From Butyricicoccus pullicaecorum (GTDB lineage Bacteria > Bacillota > Clostridia > Oscillospirales > Butyricicoccaceae), in contig JAGZIY010000011.1 of assembly GCA_018365995.1 (NCBI GenBank), forward strand, positions 1 to 64,000: a DNA stretch of 64,000 nt, written 5' to 3'. A program made the position numbers and the translations under genes. Shown here in pieces: positions 1 through 9,231 of the stretch (positions within the stretch are counted from its first letter, which is position 1; each line of letters begins with the position of its first letter). The notes under the pieces were generated by a model, which saw only the letters and a program-made list of their open reading frames with translations, ran no database searches and was not told the origin of the DNA.

Positions 1-351
1 AGTTTGCTGATCGCTCATGGAATTAATGAGATCGACAATGTAAGTTTCTTCTTCCATCATTTGCTCATATGCTTCATTATCTGAAGTATCTTCAATCGGC
101 GGAGAAATTTCTTCCTGTGCAGGAATGACATATTTTTCCTGATAAATTTCCCAAACAGTTTGTTCTTGTTCTTCAGGACTGAGCTCATAATAATATTTAG
201 CAACATGCGCACGAAGATTTTCCATGATCTCTTCTTGAGATTCTGATTGACTCATTGAAGAAAAATCTGACGTGGCAAATCCAGTGGGGGAAAGTGTGCA
301 TGCAAGGGCGAGAGACAAGGTAAGCGATAGAAGTTTACGGGAGAAATTCAT
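1..351 (-). CDS. secreted protein of unknown function, N-terminal part (runs off window)
   Basis: Reading leftwards from an ATG at 351 the frame stays open to the window edge, giving 117 residues. It starts MNFSRKLLSLTLSLALA, a typical signal peptide with two basic residues followed by a hydrophobic core, with a likely signal-peptidase I site after GFA. The mature part is very acidic and rich in Glu and Gln, with Pro-rich EISPPIED. No family is recognised. An AGGAGG ribosome site lies about 8 bases upstream, and a sigma-A promoter is at 380-408. The C-terminus is outside the window, so function cannot be judged. Confidence 0.75.
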   Translation of the reverse strand, partial: MNFSRKLLSLTLSLALACTLSPTGFATSDFSSMSQSESQEEIMENLRAHVAKYYYELSPEEQEQTVWEIYQEKYVIPAQEEISPPIEDTSDNEAYEQMMEEETYIVDLINSMSDQQT

Positions 352-379
352 ATGATACACCTCCTAATTTGTTATATTT

Positions 380-408
380 AGTATAGTATACCATACAATA
401 TAAATCAA
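380..408 (-). promoter_or_regulatory. sigma-A promoter of the secreted-protein gene
   Basis: On the minus strand TTGATT (403-408) is followed after 17 bases by TATACT (380-385), ending 28 bases before the start codon at 351. The surrounding stretch (370-480) is very AT-rich. Confidence 0.6.
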
Positions 409-526
409 TATAAATATATAACAATAAAATATAGAGAAAATTATGCAATAGAGATAGGGAATAAAAAAAGGATCTGTTACAAAATGAAAACGCAATAGCA
501 ATCTGCACAAAATATTAGAAGTTAAA

Positions 527-574
527 AATGAAAAGCGGCTCTCAAATGAAGCGGTTTTGCTTCTTTTGAAGGCC
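527..574 (-). terminator. terminator after pgsA
   Basis: Arms at about 537-552 and 559-574 pair (GGC, TTCAAA and GAAGC blocks, with small mismatches). On the minus strand the hairpin is followed by a T-rich tract at 527-536. It lies about 65 bases past the pgsA stop and would end the recA-to-pgsA unit. Confidence 0.55.
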
Positions 575-640
575 ACTTTTTGTGCATTATTTTTTGGAGA
601 GGCTATTTTGCAACAGCCCCATTTTTACATTGCTTCTTCT

Positions 641-1207
641 TTATGCCTTGGGTTTGGTTGCACCTTGTGCAACCAACTCCCAATTCCGGTGCATATAATC
701 ATAGCCAGAATAAATGGTTACAAGAGTCGCAATCCAAGCACAGGCATACGGCAGCACCGCCGGCAAGGGGGTTCCCATACCGGTTACGATACTGAACAGG
801 AAGATGGCAATGATGACTGCAATCTGTACACAGGTCTTGACCTTGCCCGACCACGCCGCCGCCATGACCTGTCCCTTTGCCGCTGCAATATTGCGCAGAC
901 TGGTAATGATAAACTCACGTGCCAGAATCACGAACACCATCCAGCCAGCAAACAGTCCGCGCTCCACGAAAATCACCAGCGCGGCGGTTACGAGCAGCTT
1001 ATCTGCCAGCGGGTCAACGAACTTACCAAAATCTGTCACCTGATTATATTTGCGCGCTACATAACCGTCTAGAAAATCGGTGACCGACGCCACACAGAAC
1101 AAGACAAGCGCAATGGCATCTGCTGTCGGTGTCCACCGAGTCGCAAACCAGATGAAAAACGGAATGAGTGCAATGCGTGCCAGCGTAATTTTATTGGCTG
1201 TTGTCAT
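641..1207 (-). CDS. pgsA: CDP-diacylglycerol--glycerol-3-phosphate 3-phosphatidyltransferase
   Basis: 188-residue integral membrane enzyme that makes phosphatidylglycerol phosphate from CDP-diacylglycerol and glycerol 3-phosphate, the committed step to anionic phospholipids. The CDP-alcohol phosphatidyltransferase signature D-G-x2-A-R-x8-G-x3-D-x3-D is complete near residues 45-75 (DGYVAR, DFGKFVDPLAD). Several hydrophobic segments fit the usual six-helix fold, and the length is normal for PgsA. The ATG overlaps the rimO stop by 4 bases (ATGA), so the two are translationally coupled. rimO-pgsA adjacency is common in Bacillota. It is the last gene of the recA-led unit. Confidence 0.95.
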   Translation of the reverse strand: MTTANKITLARIALIPFFIWFATRWTPTADAIALVLFCVASVTDFLDGYVARKYNQVTDFGKFVDPLADKLLVTAALVIFVERGLFAGWMVFVILAREFIITSLRNIAAAKGQVMAAAWSGKVKTCVQIAVIIAIFLFSIVTGMGTPLPAVLPYACAWIATLVTIYSGYDYMHRNWELVAQGATKPKA

Positions 1208-2532
1208 ACCGCTCCTCCTACTCGCGTACCAGAAAGATCTGCGCCAAGGCTGTCATCTATGCGCACCTGCACAAAGTCTCCTGCCTGACATGGCTCTTCT
1301 GAAGCAAACCAAACCTTACCATCTACCTCGACCGAGTCTGCATAGGTACGCCCATAGTACAGCCCTGCATCTTCATCAAAGCCCTCGCACAATACCTGCA
1401 TTTTCTCATGTATGCGGGAGAGATTATATTCGTCCATCACACCGGATTGCAGTTCCTCCACAATCAGACGGCGTCTTTCCTTGATTTCATCTGCAATCTG
1501 GTCTGGCATTTCTGCCGCCGCGGTGCCTTCCTCCGGCGAAAATTCAAACACACCGGCACGCTCTATGCGTACCTCCTGTAAAAATTCACACAGTTCGGCA
1601 AACTCCTCCTCGGTTTCTCCCGGCAGACCTACAATCAGGCTGGTACGCAGCACCACACCCGGAATGTGCTCACGCAGCTTTTGAATGAGCGCGGTGAGGC
1701 TTTGCCGGTCACCCGGTCGGCGCATGGCACGCAAAATACGCTTCGAAACATGTTGAAGCGGAATATCCAGATACTTTACGATTTTATCCTGCTGGGCAAT
1801 CACATCGATGAGCTCATCTGTGATTTGATCCGGATAGAGATAGTGCAGACGAATCCATGTAAAGTCCATTTTGCACAGTTCGCGTAAAAGCTCTGGCAGA
1901 CGGCGTTTTCCATAGAGATCTACGCCATATTTTGTAGTATCCTGTGCAATGACGATCAGTTCCTTGACTCCTGCATCTGATAAAAGCTGTGCCTCCTGCA
2001 AAAGGGTCTCAAAATCGCGGCTGCGGTATTTGCCGCGCAATTTAGGAATGATGCAGTAAGCGCACGTATTCGAGCATCCCTCTGCAATCTTAAAATACGC
2101 AGTGTATCCCGGTGTCAAAAGGCTGCGCTGCCCATTGAGGTCTGCCTGCTCCATAGCACCGAAGTATGCCCGCTTCTCATGCCCATAGGCAGCTTGTACC
2201 GCGTCCACAATATTTTCATAGCTTCCGGTTCCACAAATCACATCAACTTCGGGCAGGTCGGTTTCTATTTCCTCCCGATAGCGCTGTGCAAGGCAGCCGG
2301 TCACAACCAGCCCCTGCATATTTCCGTTCTGCTTATACTGTGCAGTTTCTAAAATGGTTTCGATTGCCTCTGCTTTTGCAGACTCAATAAATCCACAGGT
2401 ATTGACAATGCCAACCTCCGCATCGTCCATATCCATGACAATTTCATGACCAGCCTCTCGCAGTCTGGCCAGCATGTGCTCCGAATCTACCAGATTCTTT
2501 GCACACCCCAGCGAAATCAGTCCTATTTTCAT
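1204..2532 (-). CDS. rimO: ribosomal protein S12 methylthiotransferase RimO
   Basis: 442-residue radical-SAM enzyme that adds a methylthio group to a conserved aspartate of ribosomal protein S12. An N-terminal UPF0004 domain starts KIGLISLGCAKN. The radical-SAM motif C-x3-C-x2-C is seen as CSNTCAYC near residue 150, and a C-terminal TRAM domain holds LYYGRTYAD and ADLSGTRVGGA. The frame extends ten codons further upstream, but the ATG at 2532 has AGAGGA at good spacing and gives the family N-terminus, so it was chosen. It overlaps pgsA by 4 bases and follows a small membrane protein gene by 32 bases. Confidence 0.95.
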   Translation of the reverse strand: MKIGLISLGCAKNLVDSEHMLARLREAGHEIVMDMDDAEVGIVNTCGFIESAKAEAIETILETAQYKQNGNMQGLVVTGCLAQRYREEIETDLPEVDVICGTGSYENIVDAVQAAYGHEKRAYFGAMEQADLNGQRSLLTPGYTAYFKIAEGCSNTCAYCIIPKLRGKYRSRDFETLLQEAQLLSDAGVKELIVIAQDTTKYGVDLYGKRRLPELLRELCKMDFTWIRLHYLYPDQITDELIDVIAQQDKIVKYLDIPLQHVSKRILRAMRRPGDRQSLTALIQKLREHIPGVVLRTSLIVGLPGETEEEFAELCEFLQEVRIERAGVFEFSPEEGTAAAEMPDQIADEIKERRRLIVEELQSGVMDEYNLSRIHEKMQVLCEGFDEDAGLYYGRTYADSVEVDGKVWFASEEPCQAGDFVQVRIDDSLGADLSGTRVGGAV

Positions 2533-2564
2533 AACATCTTCCTCTTTTCTCTCATCATCCATGC

Positions 2565-2807
2565 TTATACAAGCAATACAATCCAGCGCACTAATACAAG
2601 GGCATATATGGCAAGCGCCACAAGCGCTACCTTTGCAGAATGTTTATCATCTCGACTACGGGCAGACATGCGCGCCAAAAGGCAGAACGCAATCCCAACA
2701 ATAGATAAGATTGCGCCAAAATGCTGCATTGCAGATAAATTCAAAATCTCAGCCACAAGCAATAGCAAAGCCAAAATCGCTGCTGGCCAAATCAGTTTAT
2801 GTATCAT
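2565..2807 (-). CDS. small membrane protein of unknown function
   Basis: 80 residues, starting at the ATG at 2807 behind a GGAGG site (spacing 8). Hydrophobic stretches at about residues 5-20, 24-42 and 58-78 suggest two to three membrane helices, with a basic loop (RMSARSRDDKHSAK) between the last two. A longer frame is open upstream but lacks a good ribosome site. No family is recognised. It resembles its upstream neighbour (2842-3111) in size, hydrophobic pattern and a basic Arg/Asp loop before the last helix, so the two may be distant duplicates (inference). Confidence 0.7.
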   Translation of the reverse strand: MIHKLIWPAAILALLLLVAEILNLSAMQHFGAILSIVGIAFCLLARMSARSRDDKHSAKVALVALAIYALVLVRWIVLLV

Positions 2808-2841
2808 GGCGTGTTCCTCCCTATGAGACATTTCATCTCTA

Positions 2842-3111
2842 TTATAGCATTGTACGCAGTGATGAGAACAGCTGCATACAACAAATGACCAAACACAACA
2901 CAAAAACCGCGAGTGCAATGGTTGCAGCACGGACTGCACGGTCATCGCGCTTCCATTGTGCCACGAACCATACAATCGAAGTCACGCCGACACCTGCCAA
3001 GACCACATAAGAAAAAGCAAACAGGGAGCGGTTCATGCACACTGCCACAATTTCGATTATCGCGAGCACCACACTAAAAATACACAATCCACGATTCACT
3101 TTTGATAACAT
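2842..3111 (-). CDS. small membrane protein of unknown function
   Basis: 89 residues with an AGGAGG site 8 bases before the ATG at 3111. There are three likely membrane segments (about residues 8-25, 30-50, 62-82) and a charged loop KRDDRAVRAA before the third. It lies 29 bases past the recX stop and 34 bases before the next small membrane protein, so probably in the same transcript as recA and recX. No family is recognised; a link to DNA repair cannot be claimed from position alone. Confidence 0.7.
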   Translation of the reverse strand: MLSKVNRGLCIFSVVLAIIEIVAVCMNRSLFAFSYVVLAGVGVTSIVWFVAQWKRDDRAVRAATIALAVFVLCLVICCMQLFSSLRTML

Positions 3112-3140
3112 AAAATGCCTCCTGTGTGATTTTGCAGGGT

Positions 3141-3653
3141 TTAATCAAATTCTGCTTCTATGGAAGCGCCATATCGGTTGAGTGCCGTGCGGATATCCTC
3201 CCACACAAAACCACGGCGCTGTAAGGCCGCCACAGCCTTATTGACCTCCTTACGGTCAGACAGATTCCCATGCAGGCGTTTGTCCAAAAGGGCTTCCATA
3301 GTCTCCCAGTCCGGCTCATAGCAATCCATAGCTGCTTCTGCTTGGGCGGTATCTATCCCGCGGCGGCGCAGCTCCTGCTGAATCCGCAGCTTTCCATATC
3401 CACGGCGCTGATAGGAGCGCACAGTGCTTTCTGCATATTGTATATCATTCAAAAATCCATGTGCCTGTAAATACTCCAACGCATAATCGACCGCATTTTC
3501 CTGATAGCCACGCGACAACAACTTATCGCGCAAAGCGCTGACAGAAAGTGCGCGGTAAGACAGCTGTCTCGCCGCGGCCTCCAAGGTATTTTGCGTTTCC
3601 AATTCTTCCTGTGTCATGGAAAGCGGGTCATTCTGCTGACTTTGACTTCTCAT
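3141..3653 (-). CDS. recX: regulatory protein RecX
   Basis: 170 residues, the normal size for RecX, which binds RecA filaments and inhibits their recombinase and coprotease activity. Repeated three-helix units are visible: [20 protein letters not shown], then LQAHGFLND followed by [14 protein letters not shown], then [14 protein letters not shown]. The ATG overlaps the recA stop by 4 bases (ATGA), so RecX output is tied to RecA translation. Identification rests on the motifs and the recA adjacency. Confidence 0.92.
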   Translation of the reverse strand: MRSQSQQNDPLSMTQEELETQNTLEAAARQLSYRALSVSALRDKLLSRGYQENAVDYALEYLQAHGFLNDIQYAESTVRSYQRRGYGKLRIQQELRRRGIDTAQAEAAMDCYEPDWETMEALLDKRLHGNLSDRKEVNKAVAALQRRGFVWEDIRTALNRYGASIEAEFD

Positions 3654-4837
3654 ACGTCGATTCCATCATCATCTTCATCAAAGTCATCTGCATCGATTGC
3701 AACTGCCTTGGACTTTGCCGCCTTCTTTTCTGGCTCTGGCTTACTTGCAGGCGCAGATGGCAGGTCCTCGTCCTTGTTCTTCTTTACAGCTTTGGCTGCC
3801 AGCTTATTATTCTCCTCTGTGATTGCCTGCATAATCTTTTCATGAAGGATTTCCGCCTGCTCCGGATGTTCCTTAAAATATGTCTTGGCATTGTCTCTGC
3901 CCTGTCCAAGGCGCACGTCATCCATAGAGAACCATGCGCCGGACTTTTGGATAAATCCATGCTCTACGCCAAGGTCTACCAACTCTCCAGTAAAAGAAAT
4001 GCCCTCACCATACATGATATCAAATTCTGCTTCACGGAACGGCGGTGCCACCTTATTCTTTACAACCTTGCAGCGCGTGCGTGATCCAAGCAGCTCGGTG
4101 CCATTCTTAATGTGCTCGATGCGGCGTACATCAATGCGAACCGAGGCATAGAACTTGAGTGCGCGTCCGCCCGTCGTAACCTCTGGGTTGCCGTATACGA
4201 CACCTACTTTTTCACGCAGCTGATTGATAAAGATTGCCACACAGTTCGACTTTGCAATCGAACCTGCAAGCTTGCGCATCGCCTGACTCATCATGCGGGC
4301 ATGCAGACCCACAAAAGAGTCTCCCATTTCCCCCTCAATTTCCTGCCGCGGAACGAGTGCAGCCACTGAATCCACAACGACAATATCCAAGGCACCTGAG
4401 CGCACCAGTGCTTCTGCAATCTCCAGTCCCTGCTCACCGGTATCCGGCTGAGAAACCAGCAGACTGTCGATATCGACACCCAGCGCACGTGCATATACAG
4501 GGTCGAGTGCATGCTCTGCGTCAATGAACGCCGCTTCTCCGCCTGCCTTCTGCGCCTGCGCAATTGCATGCAGCGCCACGGTCGTTTTACCAGAGGACTC
4601 AGGGCCGTAAATCTCTACGATTCTGCCGCGCGGAAGCCCCCCGATGCCAAGTGCACAGTCCAGACCAATGGATCCGGTTGAAATATGGTCGATCGACATG
4701 CCAGTGTTCTCTCCCAGACGCATCACTGCACCCTTGCCATACTGCTTTTCAATCAGTCCCAGTGCCTTTGCAAGTGCCTCCTGCTTATTTGCCGCAGGTA
4801 CGACAGGCTCTAACTTCTTTTTATTATTTGACGCCAT
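3650..4837 (-). CDS. recA: recombinase RecA
   Basis: 395 residues, longer than the usual ~350 because of a Lys/Glu/Asp-rich tail. RecA forms ATP-dependent filaments on single-stranded DNA for recombination and LexA cleavage. Walker A GPESSGKT is at about residues 78-85, followed by [10 protein letters not shown], loop 1 around [12 protein letters not shown], loop 2 after [21 protein letters not shown], and the signature ALKFYASVR. The ATG at 4837 has GGAGG 10 bases upstream and gives the standard N-terminus; the frame extends 51 further codons without a good start. The C-terminal tail ends in an acidic run ([11 protein letters not shown]), known in other RecAs to temper DNA binding. Confidence 0.98.
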   Translation of the reverse strand: MASNNKKKLEPVVPAANKQEALAKALGLIEKQYGKGAVMRLGENTGMSIDHISTGSIGLDCALGIGGLPRGRIVEIYGPESSGKTTVALHAIAQAQKAGGEAAFIDAEHALDPVYARALGVDIDSLLVSQPDTGEQGLEIAEALVRSGALDIVVVDSVAALVPRQEIEGEMGDSFVGLHARMMSQAMRKLAGSIAKSNCVAIFINQLREKVGVVYGNPEVTTGGRALKFYASVRIDVRRIEHIKNGTELLGSRTRCKVVKNKVAPPFREAEFDIMYGEGISFTGELVDLGVEHGFIQKSGAWFSMDDVRLGQGRDNAKTYFKEHPEQAEILHEKIMQAITEENNKLAAKAVKKNKDEDLPSAPASKPEPEKKAAKSKAVAIDADDFDEDDDGIDV

Positions 4838-5010
4838 AGCGATGATTCCTCCGTAAAAATTCAAAATATTACTTTTTATATACTGTTTTCTGCGTCTTTC
4901 ACTGCGCATTGCAGCTTGTCTGAACCGCGATTGTACACAGACAGATATTATTTTCCTGTCAGATATCAGAAGCTTATTCTTTCTGTACAAGCGGAAACGG
5001 CTGTATGTAC

Positions 5011-5039
5011 ATTGTACTGGATATTTTATCAGAATACAA
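5011..5039 (-). promoter_or_regulatory. recA promoter with an overlapping palindrome
   Basis: On the minus strand TTGTAT (5034-5039), 17 bases, then TACAAT (5011-5016). The perfect palindrome GTAC-ATT-GTAC at 5007-5017 covers the -10 box and could be an operator. It does not match the Bacillus-type LexA box (GAAC-N4-GTTC), and no such box was found between 4838 and 5135. The rest of this ~300-base leader shows no gene. Confidence 0.5.
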
Positions 5040-5135
5040 TATTTTATATGCTCCGCAGCCCAAAGGCAGATAACATTGACGGTGCATTTGAGCAGATTGT
5101 GCCCTTATGACACCTTACCCCAAATCCATCGCACA

Positions 5136-5987
5136 TCAGTTTGGACGAATGGTATGGATAATACGCGGTACGCCCGCATAATCTGTCTCTATTGTTGTAT
5201 TGTTCCAGCCTGCTTTGATGCAGATATCCGCAACCGCCTGTCCCTGCGTCCAGCCACATTCAAAGAAAATATCTCCTGCCGGACGCACCGCCTGTGCCCA
5301 GCCCTGCATGACCGCCCTATAAAAATCCAGTCCATCGATTCCGCCATAGAGTGCAAGATGCGGCTCATAAGCGCAGACACTGACATCAAGACTACGCATT
5401 TCCAGTTCGGTAATATAGGGCGGGTTGCACACCATTACATCAAATGCTGTTTGATATTCCTCCGGCGGCACCATCAGCGCATTTCCTTCTATACAGCGAT
5501 AGCGCGATGCAAGCCCCAATAGTTCGGCATTGGCTCGTGCCAGCTGTACCGCCCGAGGAGACAGATCTATTCCCAGAGCAACCGCCTTGGGAACCTCATG
5601 TAAGAGCGCCAGCCCAATGCAGCCCGAACCGCTGCAAAGATCCAGAACACGCGGCGTTTGCCGCGCCTGCGCCCGCTCGATTGCCAGTTCACAAAGACGC
5701 TCAGTATCACTTCTTGGAATGAGTACATCTGGAGTCACCCGCAGAGTGATCCCACAAAAATCCCATTCTCCCAGCAAATAGGCAAGCGGCTCACCTTGCA
5801 GACGGCGCTTTACAAGCGCCTCAAGCCGGTCTTGCTCCTCTGGAGAAACCGTCTGCACGGGCGGCAGCCGTCTCAAATCACATCTCAGCGCACATGACAC
5901 CAACTCCCGTGCTTCCAACTCAGGCATGGAAACCTCAGGTACAGACAGATGGCTGCACACCATTTGATAACATGCCTTTATCGTCAT
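5136..5987 (-). CDS. prmC: peptide chain release factor N5-glutamine methyltransferase
   Basis: 283-residue SAM-dependent enzyme that methylates the Gln of the GGQ motif in release factors. It has the N-terminal helical domain, the SAM site VLDLCSGSGCIGLAL, an acidic residue after motif II (GIDLSPRAV), and the substrate motif NPPY in VMVCNPPYI. LIPRSDTE before motif I is typical of PrmC. The start at 5987 (GGAAG 8 bases upstream, 4 bases past the previous stop) is preferred; ATGs at 6005 and 6014 would overlap the upstream gene. Next to a DUF1385 gene, as in many Bacillota; prfA is not in the window. Confidence 0.92.
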   Translation of the reverse strand: MTIKACYQMVCSHLSVPEVSMPELEARELVSCALRCDLRRLPPVQTVSPEEQDRLEALVKRRLQGEPLAYLLGEWDFCGITLRVTPDVLIPRSDTERLCELAIERAQARQTPRVLDLCSGSGCIGLALLHEVPKAVALGIDLSPRAVQLARANAELLGLASRYRCIEGNALMVPPEEYQTAFDVMVCNPPYITELEMRSLDVSVCAYEPHLALYGGIDGLDFYRAVMQGWAQAVRPAGDIFFECGWTQGQAVADICIKAGWNNTTIETDYAGVPRIIHTIRPN

Positions 5988-5991
5988 GGCA

Positions 5992-6942
5992 TCACTTCCA
6001 CGCATCGCTGTCATCCTCCGGTATCACACGCTCCATGCCCGCAATCGCCACTTCGATCATGCTGTCATCTGGCTCAAATACTGTGAGCTTCTGCATTTGC
6101 AGTCCCGGCCAGCGAATGACGCGGCAAAGCAAATTGTCATGCCGCCCCGCCCAACGATTGCACTCATACGCAATCCCAACAACCACAGGCAAAAGCAGCA
6201 GACGCAGCAGCATGCGTATCCATACATTATCCATTTGCACAAATGCAAAAATCAGAATGGGAATAATCATCATTACAATCATAAAACTCGTACCACAGCG
6301 AGGGTGGAAACGCGGCATTTTGCGCACATTTTCCACGGTCAGCGGCAATCCGGCTTCATAACAGAAAATCGTTTTATGCTCTGCCCCATGATAGCGAAAG
6401 GTTCGTTCAATATCCTTCATGTGGGAAACCGACCACATAAAAATCAAAAACAGAACGATACGGACAATTCCTTCGAGCAGACTGCGCATAAAATACGGCG
6501 TATCCTTGGGCAGAATGCTGACAATAAGGGTCGGCGCAACCAGAAACAGGGCGATGGGAATGAGCGTTCCCAGCACCATCGCCACTCCCAGAAGTATCTT
6601 TTCCAGCTTGTCAGAAGAAACATGCCTGTCAAGCCACTTTTCAGATCGGGACGGCTCGGTATCTACGCTATCATCATCTTCGAAAAACTGTGCTGAAAAA
6701 TTGATATCAGACACACCGTCCTTCATTGCTGTAAATAGGGTATATGCGCCGCGTACAATGGGCAGCTTCCAAAACCAGTGCTTTGGGGTTGGGGTCGGGC
6801 GCTCCTGAAACTCCAGCGTACCATCAGGCTTACGCACAGTTACACAGGTGTTTTTGGGTCCGCGCATACTGATCCCCTCAATAATTGCCTGTCCGCCAAT
6901 CGTGGTTTTCCGCACACAGGGCGGCATTTCATAATGACTCAT
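5992..6942 (-). CDS. DUF1385 (YqhQ-like) membrane protein
   Basis: 316 residues. The N-terminal half has the family signature GGQAIIEGISMRGPK and later FRYHGAEHKTIFCYEAG, with HPRCGTSF before the last helices. Four or so hydrophobic segments follow about residue 130. The biochemical role of the family is unknown to me; the conserved His, Glu and Cys residues suggest metal binding (inference). The ATG at 6942 has GAGGAG 7 bases upstream and lies inside the end of the sensor kinase gene (14-base overlap). It is coupled with prmC downstream, an arrangement seen in other Bacillota. Confidence 0.85.
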   Translation of the reverse strand: MSHYEMPPCVRKTTIGGQAIIEGISMRGPKNTCVTVRKPDGTLEFQERPTPTPKHWFWKLPIVRGAYTLFTAMKDGVSDINFSAQFFEDDDSVDTEPSRSEKWLDRHVSSDKLEKILLGVAMVLGTLIPIALFLVAPTLIVSILPKDTPYFMRSLLEGIVRIVLFLIFMWSVSHMKDIERTFRYHGAEHKTIFCYEAGLPLTVENVRKMPRFHPRCGTSFMIVMMIIPILIFAFVQMDNVWIRMLLRLLLLPVVVGIAYECNRWAGRHDNLLCRVIRWPGLQMQKLTVFEPDDSMIEVAIAGMERVIPEDDSDAWK

Positions 6943-8521
6943 CAACATTCTCCTCTGTTGCAATGCTCGTTTCTACACCAAGCGCGGTATGCACATCAAT
7001 TGCAGGAACCGATACATAGACAGCAGTTCCCTCCCCCTGCTTTGAGCGGATTTCCAACTTTCCGCCATGCAGCTTGACGATTTCATCGGTAATAGACAGA
7101 CCAATGCCGCTTCCGCGCTCTTTAGAGGAGCCTTTATAAAAACGCTCCTTTACAAATGGCAGTTCAGCTTCGGGAATCCCTGCACCAAAATCTCTGACAC
7201 AAACAACGATATTCTTGTCTTGATGGCGCAGGTCTATCTCGATACGCCCACCGCTCTTGCCATATTTTGCCGCATTATCAATAATATTCAAAAATACCTG
7301 CTTCATTCGGTGACGATCTCCGTTAATAAAGTAAAGATCCGCCTCGTCTGTATGATAGGCGAGTGTCATGCCGCTTCCTGACAGCAGATTCTCATACATA
7401 TAAACAGCCTCATAAAGTTCCATTTCCAGATCAAAGGTTTCAACCTCCAGCTTCATACGTCCCGATTCCATCCGTGCAAAGTCCAAAAGCTCCTCCACCA
7501 TGCGGGTCAGTCTGCGGCTCTCCTTATGGATAATCTCCAGCCCCTGCCGAACCTCCTCAGGATTGGTTCCACCGCCTGTTAAAAGGGTTTCGCTCCAGCC
7601 GTCGATTGCGGTCAGCGGGGTACGCAGTTCATGCGAGACAGAGGATATAAAATCATTCTTCATACGCTCGGTTCGAGAAATCTCATCCGACATATAGTTG
7701 ATGGTATCACACAGTTCACCAATTTCATCATCATAGACCTTTTGCAGACGCATACCATAGCGTCCGGCTGCAATCTCCTTGGCAATGACATTGATTTTTG
7801 TTACCGGTTCCAGAATAGACTTAATGAAATAACGGTTTGACAGAACTACCAGAGAGAAAAACAGCAGACTGGCAGCCACCGCAAGCAAAACAAAATACAT
7901 GGTCTGTTTTTCCGCAATGGCAAGCGAAGTGACCATACGAATCCCGCCGACCATGTGTCCATCATCAATATAGAGCGGCGTTGTCATACTGAGGACACGT
8001 TCTCCCGTCATGGGATCTTTGCCCGTCCATGCCTGTAACAACGCCTTGTGCGGCGGCTCCTCAGCTTGCGGCGGTGCGGGCATACGCCCCCGCAGTGCAC
8101 GTTCCACGTCTCCGGTTGCCGCGAGCGTGCCATCATTGAGTCCGGAAGAGGATTTCACAATCGTTCCCTGTTCATTCAAGAATTGGAACTCGATTTTATC
8201 GCGCATATTGACATCGAAGTCTCCTATGGTTTTCTCCATTCCATAGTAATAATCCTCTGCGCTGCTGAGCCACCCGCCGTTATAAAAATTTGTTGTCAGA
8301 GCACTCATGCGATAGCTCAGCATATCATAAATACTATTATAGTAATAGCTGGAAAATCCCACCGAGACAGCAATCACGACTGCTGCTAGAATGACCACGA
8401 CAAAGGAGAGAGAGTTCATGACCCAACGTCCGCGCAAACCGCCCGGAGAATGTTGGATACGTGTTTGGGGTGCAGTCTTAGGCTTTGGCGCAGGTCGCAT
8501 CTGCGTTTTTCGGTATTTCAT
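6929..8521 (-). CDS. sensor histidine kinase
   Basis: 530 residues. A basic cytoplasmic tail (1-35), membrane helix 38-58, an extracellular sensor region of about 150 residues, a second helix 208-228, HAMP (about 230-282), HisKA with phospho-acceptor His297 in SHELRTPLTAIDG, and HATPase with NIIDNAAKYG, DFGAGIP and GSGIGLSI. The extracytoplasmic domain looks Cache-like (FNEQG..VKSSSG, TTPLYIDDG), which is inference. It overlaps the response regulator gene by 4 bases and pairs with it. The ligand is unknown; the lipoprotein encoded two genes upstream is a candidate partner. Confidence 0.92.
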   Translation of the reverse strand: MKYRKTQMRPAPKPKTAPQTRIQHSPGGLRGRWVMNSLSFVVVILAAVVIAVSVGFSSYYYNSIYDMLSYRMSALTTNFYNGGWLSSAEDYYYGMEKTIGDFDVNMRDKIEFQFLNEQGTIVKSSSGLNDGTLAATGDVERALRGRMPAPPQAEEPPHKALLQAWTGKDPMTGERVLSMTTPLYIDDGHMVGGIRMVTSLAIAEKQTMYFVLLAVAASLLFFSLVVLSNRYFIKSILEPVTKINVIAKEIAAGRYGMRLQKVYDDEIGELCDTINYMSDEISRTERMKNDFISSVSHELRTPLTAIDGWSETLLTGGGTNPEEVRQGLEIIHKESRRLTRMVEELLDFARMESGRMKLEVETFDLEMELYEAVYMYENLLSGSGMTLAYHTDEADLYFINGDRHRMKQVFLNIIDNAAKYGKSGGRIEIDLRHQDKNIVVCVRDFGAGIPEAELPFVKERFYKGSSKERGSGIGLSITDEIVKLHGGKLEIRSKQGEGTAVYVSVPAIDVHTALGVETSIATEENVDESL

Positions 8522-9213
8522 ACCTTACCTTCCCACATATAACCATAGCCGCGCACGGTGACAATATAGCGGGGGGATGCCGGATTGTCCTCGATTTTAA
8601 TGCGAAGCCGCCGGATATTGACATCTACAATTTTGAGTTCTCCCACAAAATGGTGTCCCCAAACCATCTCCAAAATATCATCTCGCGACAGCGCCCGATC
8701 GATATTGCTCATAAACGCCTTTAGAATCCCATATTCGATTTGGGTCAGCTCAATTTTGATGCCATTTTTTGTGACCTCCCTTGCACGAGTATCCAGCCGG
8801 AACGGACCAGAACGCAGACTGTCATCTTCCTGAAATCCGCTGCCTGCCACACGGCGCACCAGCGCCTCCACGCGTGCAACCAACTCTACAACCGAAAAAG
8901 GCTTTGTCACATAATCATCTGCACCAGTCATCAGACCTGTGACCTTATCACTTTCCTGTGTGCGTGCTGTCAGCATAATGATACCTGCACGGGAGCCATG
9001 GGCACGAATACTTCGGCACACCTCATATCCGTCAATTCCCGGCAGCATGACATCTAATACTGCCACCAAAATATCCATATTCTGCGCAAACAGCTCAAGT
9101 GCCTGTTCACCTGTATCCGCCTCAATGACCTCAAAACCTGCCCGTTTGAGATTTAAAACCACAAAGCTCCGAATATTTTCCTCATCTTCTAAGACAAGTA
9201 CCTTACGCTTCAT
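8518..9213 (-). CDS. OmpR/PhoB-family response regulator
   Basis: 231 residues. The receiver domain holds the acidic pair E-D near residues 9-10, phospho-acceptor Asp54 (VLDVMLPGIDG), a conserved Thr/Ala (MLTART) and Lys in VTKPFS. The C-terminal winged helix ends with the usual VTVRGYGYMWE. Cognate kinase gene follows with a 4-base overlap. The gene lies 18 bases after the lipoprotein gene, so the three are probably one transcript. Confidence 0.94.
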   Translation of the reverse strand: MKRKVLVLEDEENIRSFVVLNLKRAGFEVIEADTGEQALELFAQNMDILVAVLDVMLPGIDGYEVCRSIRAHGSRAGIIMLTARTQESDKVTGLMTGADDYVTKPFSVVELVARVEALVRRVAGSGFQEDDSLRSGPFRLDTRAREVTKNGIKIELTQIEYGILKAFMSNIDRALSRDDILEMVWGHHFVGELKIVDVNIRRLRIKIEDNPASPRYIVTVRGYGYMWEGKV

Positions 9214-9231
9214 CTTTTGAAAAGCCTCCTG

